Source of the DNA: Owenia fusiformis
Lineage: Eukaryota; Annelida; Polychaeta; Sabellida; Oweniidae
Assembly: GCA_903813345.2 (NCBI GenBank)
Contig: CAIIXF020000009.1
Span: forward strand, 9,482,030-9,546,029
Reading direction: 5' to 3'
DNA length: 64,000 nucleotides
The notes beneath the pieces are model-generated. The model did no database searches. It saw nothing but the letters and a program-made list of their open reading frames with translations, and was not told where the DNA came from. This document shows positions 23,724-33,322 of the stretch, in pieces (the stretch's first letter is position 1; the number at the start of each line of letters is the position of its first letter). Position numbers and translations under genes: made by a program.

Positions 23724-23769
23724 GTAAAATAAAGGTTGTGAAAAGAAGAAGAAAATATTTTTGTGATTT
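23653..23769 (+). repeat. Terminal segment of the Penelope-like element (right arm)
   Basis: This is the inverted partner of 20515-20639. It contains ATACAGTTGAAAAAGGATCC, GAAACGTCC and AAATAAAGGTTGTGAAAAG. It lacks one of the two GGATCC blocks seen in the left arm. Confidence 0.75.
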
Positions 23770-24240
23770 GATAATCCAACCTGAAGAACATGTTTAAGAC
23801 TAAGTACTTACACTACACTACACTGTACTATTAGATTGGAAAAATCAATGAGTTTAAAACGCAAATTCTATGCCTCACCTAACCTAACTTCCTTAACATT
23901 TTATTTAGAACTATACATTTGCAAATCTAACTCTCTGTCAATGTTATTTTGAATTGAACATGTATTGAGAATTCATGTCATGACATGACCGATTTATTTG
24001 ATGTTTGTATTATCCCAGGGTCCGCTATATTTGAGATAGCATTAACTTTACAAATACCTTTTCTGAAAAGAAGTGTTTTATCAATCCAAATTTCCCTTTT
24101 GGTTTGATAATACCAGATCGAAAATGTGAGATTCAGTTTGACATTATTTGATAATTGTTATCTATTGAATGGGGATGGGGAAGCGCAAAGTCTAAATGTC
24201 TGATAAGGAAATGTATTCCATCAATATAAGTTATTAATAG

Positions 24241-24402
24241 TCATTTTCAAAATGCAAAAAAGAGTAAAAAACAGAGGAATTAGCAAGGAGTAATATAAAC
24301 ACCCATGTCCTGCACACTCTAAATTATGTAAAAATGCCAGGATATTAAACACTTTATTCAAATTAAAGTGAGAAATAATGTGAAATATGCAACGTACAGA
24401 TG
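24241..24402 (-). repeat. ~165-bp interspersed family, copy
   Basis: GGAATTAGCAAGGAGTAATA and TTCAAATTAAAGTGAGAAAT in the family order on the - strand; it lies in the CYSTM intron. Confidence 0.65.
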
Positions 24403-24634
24403 GTATTTGACATTGGGATAACACGAGAGACAATAGTCGAATTGTTGATAAATCATAAATGTAACATTCAGTGTTGAACTTTACGAGTTTAGGTCACAAA
24501 ATCATTGATTCTATCTGATTGTACATGTATTCAGAGCTTTATATCTCAGTATATTAGAAATTAAAAGTATGGCTGTAACAAAGCGCTTCAGGTGAATCAA
24601 CACGATCTGAAACAATTTCATTAATATGATAAGG

Positions 24635-24865
24635 CCGTCTGCTAACATTCATTTCAATATTTCTCTTTAAAATTTGAATGAAGTATCTAATTTTCTTGCA
24701 TTTCTAAACAATTTAAAATGTTGTCTACATGCCTGTTTACTTTATTCCTTGCTGATTACGCTCATTTTTCTCTAAAATTTGAATGAAGTGTTTAATTTTC
24801 TTGCATGTCTAAACAATTTCTAGTGTTGACTACATGCCTGTTTACTTTATTTCTTATTTATCTCC
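24635..24865 (+). repeat. ~165-bp interspersed family, two head-to-tail partial copies
   Basis: The block TTTCTCTAAAATTTGAATGA … CTACATGCCTGTTTACTTTA occurs twice in direct tandem with about 110-bp spacing. This is the only tandem arrangement of the family in the window. Confidence 0.65.
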
Positions 24866-25085
24866 TTTATTTCAACTTTATCTCATCAATTAAAATGTGA
24901 CGATCACATTATTTAGTGTAGCCCTCATAAAGATCACATAGCTGTGAATCATACTGTTTGATAACCTTATTTGTTCATTCAATATCATGGGGCTTCTGAT
25001 TTATCCATATTTAGCAGAGTTGATTTTGAATTTTTCTGAAATTTGATGTACTTATGGAATATGATAAGATTTATATGAGTTTAGG

Positions 25086-25128
25086 CAAACAAACAAACAA
25101 GCAAACAAACAAACACACAAACAAACAT
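25086..25128. repeat. (CAAA)n microsatellite
   Basis: An imperfect CAAA/TTTG run just inside the CYSTM intron, 6-48 bp after the donor of exon 25134-25372. Confidence 0.8.
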
Positions 25129-25133
25129 CTTAC

Positions 25134-25372
25134 ATTGTTTTCTGTTGAGGTGGCACTTGATAGTTATATGTGGTGTGGGTCTGATAGCTAGGTTGTGGGG
25201 CTGCACCAAATGGGGCTTGCCCTGGGGGATACGCTCCCGCAGGGGCTCCCTGATTATATGCTCCTGCGGGTGGAGGATACGCTCCAGGAGGGGGCTGTTG
25301 ACTATAGGCTCCAGCTGGTGGTGGGTAGGCTCCTGCAGGGGCTTGTTGATAAGGGGGAGGCGCACTTGCCAT
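25134..25372 (-). CDS. CYSTM-family protein, first coding exon, PPPY and PPAGAY repeats
   Basis: The start ATG is at 25372-25370, 12 bases inside an exon that begins after acceptor ttattccag (25385). Splicing therefore implies a non-coding 5' exon upstream. The exon encodes 79 residues: MASAPPPYQQAPAG, then repeats of the type PPPAGAY/PPPGAY/APAGAY, ending YNYQVPPQQKT. The donor is ACAAT|gtaaga at 25134/25133; the joined protein is 118 residues, a typical size for animal CYSTM1-like proteins (about 100). The PPPY near the N-terminus is a canonical WW-domain ligand (NEDD4-type ligases, by family knowledge). The 4.8-kb intron is packed with mobile DNA. A (TTTG)n run follows the donor at 25086-25128. 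Confidence 0.85.
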
Positions 25373-26915
25373 ACTTATATACTGCTGGAATAACATAAAA
25401 TACTAAATAACCAGTCTTGCCAATGGGAGGGGGTAATGAGAGGGCATCAGAGAGCACATAAAAACAAAACAAACCAAATCGCAAAAAGAAAAATCCGATA
25501 AAGTGAACTGATTATTCAATAAAAAACCATGACCTCTAATTGGACTGAAAATATTTAAAGTAACAAAAAACAGGATCCATGAGTGTAAAACTGGGTCTAA
25601 CCCAAAGGAATCAAAAGGTAGTTTCAGGGGTGGGTGATTGTTTTTGAGAGTTTCTATAAGTGCGTATAGTTCAACATTTATCCATATGTCAATTAAATTG
25701 TGTAAGACTGGCATATCCTGTCATATGACATTTTCTCAGAACTACAGGGTGGTCAAAAGTGGACTGCCGAAAAGCTACATGCCATCAATGACTAATATTT
25801 GAAACATATTAACTCTGAAAGGTGTAGAAAGAGGCAACTTTGTACTGGCTAGACAAACCTGAATTCATCAATATATCATATCATAGTTTGTGCTTTCATT
25901 TTGCAGTGGTTACTCTGGGTTGATTGTTTTGATTTTTCAATTGTTGCCCTTTGAGTATTTTTAAGAGAGAAACCAAGTGGGATTCCATATAATCAAGTTA
26001 CTGACAATGAGTGGGTTGGATCTTCCCACGTGTCCAAATTATGCAATATGAATGAGTCCTACTATCTGGGTTACAATGACCCAAGCAATAAATATCATCC
26101 ACTGATGAGGTGGGTGGATGGAATTTGCACCACTTTAAGTCTGACGAGGATGGAAAATTCAAGTTTCATTTTCTTTCTATCAGATTTACAAATAAACTTC
26201 CTGGTTAGATTCTTTGTATCTATGGACCCCTGTGAACCATAATAATTATTTCGAGAATGAACATCATTCCCATTCCTTATGACCAATATCCCCCACACTG
26301 ACAATTTCTGAAGGTGTATTTTATCTTATATATCACCTCATTATTTTACCTCATGTACATAAAATGGCATGATGTACATATCAGTGGTTGTTCTGTCTTG
26401 GAATTAATTCATCCTCCGCAAGAATTGTCATAAGGAAGTACAATGTTACCACAACCCACTTTGTGAGATCCATTTCCCTGAGTTGATTAATTTTGGGTTT
26501 GGTCGCCATGGTATTGGTGATAATCTTGTACATGTGATGTCATAGACTGTTCAAGAACATGATGGTGACCACTGAAGTAATATTGAATCACGGTTTTATT
26601 GAAAGAAAAAAGGTTGATAGATTTGAACTTTGAGGCTCAAGAATTTTGGGTCAGTTTTTGTTTTTATGGACTCTTTATCATAATATCAAATATATAAGTA
26701 AGATATTATGTGAATCAAATAATCATTGATGACAGGAATAATAAGAAAGTCTGAACACTTACTAAACAATTGCTTATATTGAGTCAAGGCTTGCTCTATT
26801 GACTTCTTTTTCCTTCTAGACGAATTCCTGTGATATTGTATGGTCTATTTTCTCCCCCCCCCGCTATCACAGCATTCATTACTTGTCTTCTTTCAGCAGC
26901 TTTCTAACCTTATGT

Positions 26916-26982
26916 TTACTAGATTTGCACATAGCCATATTTAGATTCTAAATCTAAAGATGGCTATGTGCAAATATAGTAA
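26916..26982. ncRNA. Candidate 67-nt stem-loop of pre-miRNA size
   Basis: TTTGCACATAGCCAT (26924-26938) pairs with ATGGCTATGTGCAAA (26960-26974), and TTTAGAT pairs with ATCTAAA across a 5-nt loop. The outer TTACTA/TAGTAA bases also pair. Only two mismatches fall in about 31 pairs. The length fits a microRNA precursor, but the loop is small and a short foldback repeat is equally possible. There is no evidence of expression. Confidence 0.3.
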
Positions 26983-27013
26983 CCTTTTATGAGGATCAAA
27001 GAATTGTACTTAC

Positions 27014-27079
27014 CAATATCAGAAAATATTGCCAGACTTTCTAATGCGTATGTGTATGGACTGGCGTGTTCTCTTGTAT
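27014..27079 (-). other. Candidate 5' non-coding exon of CYSTM
   Basis: The - strand shows a strong donor ATTG|gtaagt at 27014/27013. The CYSTM start exon has a splice acceptor 12 bases before its ATG, so an upstream 5' exon must exist, and this is the best donor I saw in the right direction. The short open frame here does not fit the phase of the next exon, so coding use is unlikely. This is low-confidence inference. Confidence 0.2.
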
Positions 27080-27218
27080 TCCTTAATGCAGTGTAAAAAC
27101 AAACAGAAATGAAACTGAATTTACTTACTAGTATATGGTGTGTAAGGTGCACTGGATAAATACATGTACAAATTAACAATCATGTGATAAATCATGTGAC
27201 GATCTATCACAATAACAT

Positions 27219-27372
27219 CCGTCTGCTAATGTTTATTTTAACAATTTCTTGATAGAATTTGAATGAAGAATCTAAATTTGATTTTTTACACAATTTACAG
27301 TTTGGAATCCACGTCACTTTTTGCAAATACTTCATTTTGTTTTCTTTTACTGGACTCAATTTTACATTTTGC
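27219..27372 (+). repeat. ~165-bp interspersed family, diverged copy
   Basis: It begins CCGTCTGCTAATGTTTATTT and ends TTTTACATTTTGC, with a diverged middle. Confidence 0.55.
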
Positions 27373-27710
27373 TGCAAGAGTCAAAAACACAGTTCATCTC
27401 AACAGTAATAGTTTCTAATTCTATTGAAAGATGGCAGGTATAGCAATTAGATATTTAAGTTTAGTTATAGTTTATTTATTTATTTATAGTGGCCAGTCTA
27501 GTCTCTTGTAAGCATGTGTTAAATACATTTCTAAATGAGAACATATCCATAAATTGATATAACTTGCAGTAGTGAGGTTTTTATATTTACTCATGCAAAT
27601 GTATTATAAAATATAATGTATTGCTGTTATTTTCATTATTGTATATAATATTGTTTTGTATTTATATGTCATGTATAATGTTTAACTCTCCATAGTTTGG
27701 AGGAAATATT

Positions 27711-27930
27711 GATTAAACAAACAAACAAACAAACAAACAAACAAACAAACAACCCCTGCAAAACTCAACCCAATGTTTCAACTCAATCCATTATAACCCA
27801 ACCCCACGTCAATTCGTCCCCTGTAAAACTCAACTCCATGTCAAGCCAACCCATTAAAACTCAACCTCAAGTGATCAATTCATATCTTAACTCAACCTAG
27901 CTCATGTCAACTCAAACCTATTCATTTCTA
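27711..27930. repeat. (CAAA)n run and degenerate CTCAACCCA-type repeats
   Basis: A CAAA microsatellite (27717-27750) is followed by about a dozen imperfect AACTCAACCC/AACCCAACCC motifs. The short Gln/Thr-rich frame across it is a by-product of the repeat. Confidence 0.7.
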
Positions 27931-27988
27931 CTATTTGTTTGAGTTACTTAGTTTTTACGTATATTCATTTTGTATGACATTTCATATA

Positions 27989-28402
27989 CAGGGTGGTCCA
28001 AAAAGATGTATACATTGTTAATAAAGTAGGATTTTCTATTGAATATGTTAATGCTTGATCAATTGAAACTGGGAAATAAAACTTTAGATCTCTAACTATG
28101 ATTTACCTGAAAAACATAAACTTCGATTAATTTTTGCAGAAATGATAGCCATTATAAAATGGATACTTTTTTTGGTCTCCTTTGGATTATTTTTTGTTGG
28201 AATACCAAAAAAGGTCAATGCGAGCAATCCCAAAACTATTGATGCACTCGAGAATAACTTTTGATAGAATATTAGGAAAATTACCCATGACAATACAAAA
28301 AAAACTTAGGCTTACATGTCTGTTAGACAGGTTTATGAAAAGAAAATTATATAAATAGAAAATGTCGCTTTGTCAAAAATGTATACATCTTTTTGGACAT
28401 CT
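27989..28402 (+). mobile_element. mariner-type deletion derivative
   Basis: The left end CAGGGTGGTCCAAAAAGATG is preceded by TA. The right end carries the reverse complement of GTCCAAAAAGATGTATACAT. Inside, the + strand has a remnant reading KVNASNPKTIDALENN (about 28208-28256), which matches the C-terminal region of mariner-like transposases (…KVxxxNPxTIDxLxxNI…). It is followed by stops. The catalytic core is deleted. Confidence 0.6.
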
Positions 28403-29652
28403 TAGGTCAGTAATAATCCATCAAGGTGTCACAATTAACTGATTGAGCAACATTTGAAAAAATGAAACGTTAGATATTAGAAAATGAAATAAAATGTTGG
28501 CAACATCAATGTAATTTTTGGCAGAGAACGAAAATGAGAAACGTTTATATTACCGTATACTAAGGATATATAAATATACTGTATACGCATTGCTGACCTT
28601 GTAACGCCAAGAAGTCAATGTGCATATCTTTGAAAAAAGAAATCAAATGTAATAAACGTATCCAAAATGATATTTTTAATACATCACATAAATAAATTGA
28701 AAGGACACTTTTTGCACCATAACATTTAGTTTGTGAGTATATGTGTTAATTCGAAATACTACCCGACATAGATTTAGATTGATAAAGTGATATAACATCG
28801 CTTGTATGTCTCAATATATATCTTATGACTATAACTTATTGGCTTTTCAAAATGAGTTTATGGGGCAATAGAACAAAGAAACAATGACAACCTCCTGTTG
28901 CGTCAGGATAATAGAACAGCCGATAATGTTACACATGAGGAGACCATTGCTGAACATCACGCCTAACCATCGACAAGGTACAGTGACAAAATATACTGTT
29001 GTACACTTTTGATGTACGGTGTCACTTTTCTTACTGATATGAAGCAAAAATTATGATGCAGGTGTGATATAGGTTTTAAAAATGAATCTGAGGAATACAT
29101 AAAGAATTTCATGTTTGATTACATGTGTATTCGATTGGGAAGACTGTTAGCTTTTTGATTCGTTAAAAGATTTTTGAGCAGTGCTCGATTTTTTTCGTAG
29201 TAAATCTACCCAATATCAATGATCGGTTGGAAAATGTTGTTTTTTCGAATTCACATTTCATTTGATCAATTTCGCCTGACCTGTTTGATAGAAATTCTTT
29301 CAAATAATATTTTCTTTGAAGGCGAGTGAATACGGCCTTCATCTTTTCAATAACACATGGACTATATTCATTATAAAAGATCATCCGATAATGTCACACG
29401 TGAAGAGACCATTGCTGGACATGGAACTATAGAATGACGGGAGTTGTTTGATAATATAGTATATTGCTTTCAAATGATGTCTTCTGTGAAAGGGAAAGAA
29501 CACCTTTATATCCTTCACCTTGCTTGAACTTAATAAAAGCACAGATGCTATAAACTAAAAAAATATACTGAGTAAAAATGAGGACTATATAGAGGAAGCT
29601 AAACGTTGCTTGACATTTCAGATGTTAAGATATAATATCTGTGTGTTATAAA

Positions 29653-30789
29653 ATGACACGAAGTGATACAAGATCAGTGTTATTTGCCATATCAATTGGT
29701 GTTCTGACTTCCATTTGTAAGGTCTTGATTGGACTAACATTACAGGAAATTAATGAGAAACGTATCACGAACTTTGAACTTGGTTTTCTGAGAATGATCA
29801 TTCAGTTGTTGATTGGATCAATATGGCTGTACAAAACGCAACATAATGAGACAGGATCGGAATATATAAATTATCAGAATGGATCTGTGGACTTACTCAA
29901 TAGTACCTTATACTGTGTTTCAAATTATTTCTTTTTGCTCGGATTGCGATCAGGCGCAGGAATGGGAGACTTATATTCTTTGATTTCCTCAACCAGAATT
30001 ATAATGGTTGTCATTTTTGCAAGGATTTTTATCAAAGAACCAATACATTTTATTTTAGTGATATCAGTTGTAATTTGTCTACTTGGAAATATTGCAATCA
30101 CACAACCAGATATTATATTCCAAACAGCTAATCTCGGCATCCTTTTGCGGCCTTTATGGAACAATAGTGAGAACTTTGAGCAGAATATTACAAGCAAACA
30201 TGATATATTAGAGTCCCCCATCTGGCCTGGGTATATCGCAGCTGCTACTGGTGCCACCTGTCGGGCTCTTACTGTTATTATCACCAGATGGAGCTTGCAT
30301 GAAAAAACGATTTCGACGACGGCACGTATTTCCGAAGCACGCTTGGTGTTTAATATTGCGGCAATTGGCGTTCTTTTCTATGGAACAGGTTGCTTTTTTC
30401 AAGGATTTTATTTTCCCGATAATCTTCATGATATTATATGCGTTCTTGGCTATGCGATTTCGTCAGCCCCCTATATCATTTGTTATGTCATGACTTTAAA
30501 ATTACTCCCAGCTTCAGCTGCAGCAATCATTTTTTCTCTCTCTATAGTATTTGGAACTTTATTTCAGTACACATTATTTACAAAAACACACAAAGGAAAC
30601 TCTAATATTTTAGAGATTGTAGGAGTTGTATTAGTTTTGATCGGAGTAACCATCATGCCTCTGAGACAAATTTGTCAAAGTGAACAAATTGTCGAGAAAA
30701 GTCTGCAGAAACATCAGATTATATCAAAGGATGCAACTAAAAACAGTTTGCCAAAGAAGCGTTTTTATTTCCCCCAGTCTATCAAATAG
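29653..30789 (+). CDS. EamA/DMT-superfamily transporter, SLC35G-like, intronless
   Basis: A single-exon frame of 378 residues runs from ATG 29653 (MTRSDTRSVLFAISIG) to TAG 30787. I place about ten hydrophobic helices: 9-32, 43-63, 84-102, 110-133, 137-159, 196-219, 231-253, 260-286, 290-312 and 322-341, in two five-helix halves separated by a ~35-residue loop, the plan of drug/metabolite transporters. The RxxxQ in helix 2, the GDLYSLISST segment before helix 4 and a C-terminal VVLVLIGVTI helix fit solute carrier family 35 member G (TMEM20-like) proteins. The substrate is unknown. The tail is basic. Lack of introns may mean an old retrocopy or a naturally intronless family. The frame is intact, so it is probably functional. 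Confidence 0.8.
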   Translation: MTRSDTRSVLFAISIGVLTSICKVLIGLTLQEINEKRITNFELGFLRMIIQLLIGSIWLYKTQHNETGSEYINYQNGSVDLLNSTLYCVSNYFFLLGLRSGAGMGDLYSLISSTRIIMVVIFARIFIKEPIHFILVISVVICLLGNIAITQPDIIFQTANLGILLRPLWNNSENFEQNITSKHDILESPIWPGYIAAATGATCRALTVIITRWSLHEKTISTTARISEARLVFNIAAIGVLFYGTGCFFQGFYFPDNLHDIICVLGYAISSAPYIICYVMTLKLLPASAAAIIFSLSIVFGTLFQYTLFTKTHKGNSNILEIVGVVLVLIGVTIMPLRQICQSEQIVEKSLQKHQIISKDATKNSLPKKRFYFPQSIK

Positions 30790-30911
30790 GAGAAATAGCT
30801 GAGGTAAAGAGGTAAACCAATGGTGCACTCAAGCCCCGGACTCGAGCTTGTTATGTTGTAAGCTCCGTCAAGATCAGGCAATTTTTCTTACAATGCTCAT
30901 GTTATGGCTAA

Positions 30912-32393
30912 AGGCCCGGTCACACCGCCCGGACGTTGCTGGAGCGTTCCTTGAACGTTGAAAAAATTCATCGACGCTCGTCAACGCGCACAAAATGGGG
31001 AAAAAAACAAAAACACGGGCGTTGGCTTAGCGGTGCACCGCTGAAGCCGGCGTTGCTTTAGCGTTGGTTAAGCGGTTGCGAGCGGTAGCTAGCGTCTGTT
31101 TGGCGGTAATGCGAGCGTTGGTATAGCGGCGTTCTGCGCATGAGAGCGTTGCCTCGGCGGGGGTATAAATAGCAACAGCGTTGGTCTAGCAGCATATCGC
31201 GTTTGACTACTGGGGAATTATTTCAAGTGGGAAGTGTTTAAGAGTAAAGACCTTTATTGGAATTGTAACTTTAACAAAAGTCCTTCAAGGATTAAAGAAG
31301 AAATGTTTTAAATCTAAAGTGCTTCTATTAATGTAATATTACATTAAGTACAATTTTCTTTAATAATCTCTAATATCATTTTAAACAAACATATCACAAT
31401 TTAATCGTTGCATTTCCATTACTTGGAACCGATTTACGTTCAAATTGCTTCAACAATGTCAAATAACATTTACAGCAAAGTAATAATCATGACGCATGAC
31501 AAATTTTTGCATTGCTGTGTGCGCATCAACTTTTTGTATAATACCATGACGAGTGCAACATTTCACAAGCTGCGCAGAAAATTCACAGATAATTTATTGA
31601 ATTGCTTGACGTGAAAACACTAGGTATACTATATTTGAATAAAGGTCTCAGTAAAAGTCTATTTGTATTAACATTTAATGAAAAACAAAAATCGCATAAT
31701 TCACCTTTTTAAAATCCAAAATCACAAACTTTGAGCGCTTAATTTAGGAATTTACAATGCAAAAAATTGAAATGCCAGACATGAATATATATCAAATGTA
31801 AAATGCACAAGTGTCTCCGCAGTGTTCTACACAGTGGTGCATTTCTCCACGTATTTATAGCCAAATTCTGGTCCCGCTCCGACACCTCTATACCAACGCC
31901 AAAGCAAAGTTCATCGCCGCCATGGAACGCTGCGACAACGTCTGACACCGTTCCAACAACCCCATGTACGCTGATAAAACGCTAACAACCGCTCCACCGA
32001 CGTTTGTGCAACGTTTAATCGCCGCCCGGGCAACGCTGGCGAAGCAGCGGTGGTCCAGCGTTTAAGATTTCTGCGTTGGTCTAGCGGATTCAAGCGTCCA
32101 CGAACTTGCGTCTAGCGGTGCCAAACTTTGACTGGGCGTTGGTGGAGCGGTGATAAACTTTGCCAGGGCGTAAAAGTGTCCCTTTTTCAACGCTCGCAAT
32201 ATTTTGAGCAGCTCAAAACCTTTGTAGCGTTAGGATGGCCACTCGAGAAACATCCGCGTTGGCCGAGCGTTTACAGCGTTGCTTTAACGGATGCCAACTT
32301 TTGTTAAACGGTGGTGAACGTTTACGAGCGTTGATGATTTTTTTCAACGTTCAAGGAACGCTCCAGCAACGTTTAGGCGGTGTGACCGGGCCT
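30912..32393. mobile_element. Non-autonomous PIF/Harbinger-type element with ~70-bp inverted ends
   Basis: It begins AGGCCCGGTCACACCGCC and ends with the reverse complement; the inverted ends match over about 70 bp, including GTTGCTGGAGCGTTCCTTGA. TAA flanks both sides (30909-30911, 32394-32396), the 3-bp duplication typical of PIF/Harbinger. The outer 250-500 bp on each side are packed with GCGTTGG/AGCGGT motifs, while the centre (31200-31800) is AT-rich. There is no transposase. It lies 122 bp past the SLC35G-like stop and supplies an AATAAA at about 31638. Confidence 0.85.
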
Positions 32394-32983
32394 TAACTTT
32401 TATACCAACGTGACTAAGTCACAGATTTAAAACCTTGAATATGGTGGTTGACTTGTCAGAAATATCCCAAATATCAAAGCCACTGTAAAACTATGATGCA
32501 TTTGGTATGTAACTCCCATGCATTTTAAAAATACGAACTACTTCAATGGTTCAAAACGATGCATATTGTGTATAACCTTTGTGAAACTGAAACATTTGAA
32601 CACTTTATAGTAAGATGCCCTATGTATGAGCAATAATAGGCATAACATATCTGAAGCCCTTGGCTGTTGTAGTGACAGTATGGATGTTATTATGAAGAAA
32701 GTTTTAGGTTTTTCTGATATTTCATGTGAGACGTTAATAGTTGTATCATCATTTGTACACAAAATGTACAATCACAGGGCTCTGCTTGACACATAATTTC
32801 TTTATCACTTTATCTTTATGTTTTCTAAAACAACAACTTTTTATCAGATAATTTAATCTTATACTAATTATATTTTATATGTAACCTATATTTATGCTAA
32901 AATGTATTCTCTCATATAAATGAGGCAATAAATATACAATACAATAAGAGCAACTCAATTGTGCATCCGTTTGGAAATCTTAA

Positions 32984-33322
32984 AATTACAGGCCATGTTG
33001 AAAACCTGATAATTATAGCCACCCTTTTGAAAATCTGAAGAATTACAGCTACCCTTTTGAGAATCTGAAATGTACAGCCACCCTTTTGAGAATCTGAAAT
33101 TTACAGCCACCCTGTTGAAAATCTGAAAAATTACAGCCACCCTTTTGAGAATCTGAAATTTACAGCCACCCTTTTGAGAATCTGAAATTTACAGCCACGT
33201 TTTTGAGAATCTGAAATTTACAGCCACCCTTTTGAGAATCTGAAATTTACAGCCACGCTTTTGAGAATCTGAAATTTACAGCCACCCTTTTGAGAATCTG
33301 AAAATTAAAAGGCACTCCTTTC
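32984..33322. repeat. 29-bp minisatellite, about 11 units
   Basis: The unit CAGCCACCCTTTTGAGAATC + TGAAATTTA is repeated head to tail with constant 29-bp spacing and few changes in the middle; the ends are degenerate. There are no spacers, so it is not a CRISPR-like array. Confidence 0.9.

Larger units (their letters stand above)
20293..25133. other. CYSTM intron, nested mobile DNA
   Basis: This intron contains a Penelope-like element (20515-23769) split by an insertion carrying broken ORF fragments (21100-21480), a SINE (22706-23080) and a 70-bp palindrome (23246-23315), followed by three interspersed-family copies (24241-24865). I see nothing else between 21500 and 22700 or between 23770 and 24240. 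Confidence 0.7.
25385..29652. other. Divergent intergenic region between CYSTM and SLC35G-like gene
   Basis: This region should hold the promoters of both genes, but no convincing TATA or initiator was seen. It contains an isolated mariner-type end (CAGGGTGGTCAAAAGTGG at about 25746), a hairpin (26916-26982), a candidate 5' exon (27014-27079), a family repeat, a CAAA run with degenerate CTCAACCCA repeats (27711-27930), a mariner derivative (27989-28402) and duplicated segments before the transporter (28890-29550). Confidence 0.5.

Noticed and set aside
27014-27079. Coding exon reading REHASPYTYALESLAIFSDIG
   Set aside because: The phase does not match the CYSTM exon and no other partner exon was found; kept only as a candidate 5' non-coding exon.
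27697-27900. Gln/Asn/Thr/Pro-rich frame
   Set aside because: Product of a CAAA microsatellite and CTCAACCCA repeats.
31739-32093. Several short frames on both strands in a GC-richer patch
   Set aside because: They fall inside the Harbinger-type foldback element and reflect its GCGTTGG/AGCGGT motifs.
32984-33322. CRISPR-like regular array
   Set aside because: The units are contiguous with no unique spacers, and the DNA is animal; it is a minisatellite.
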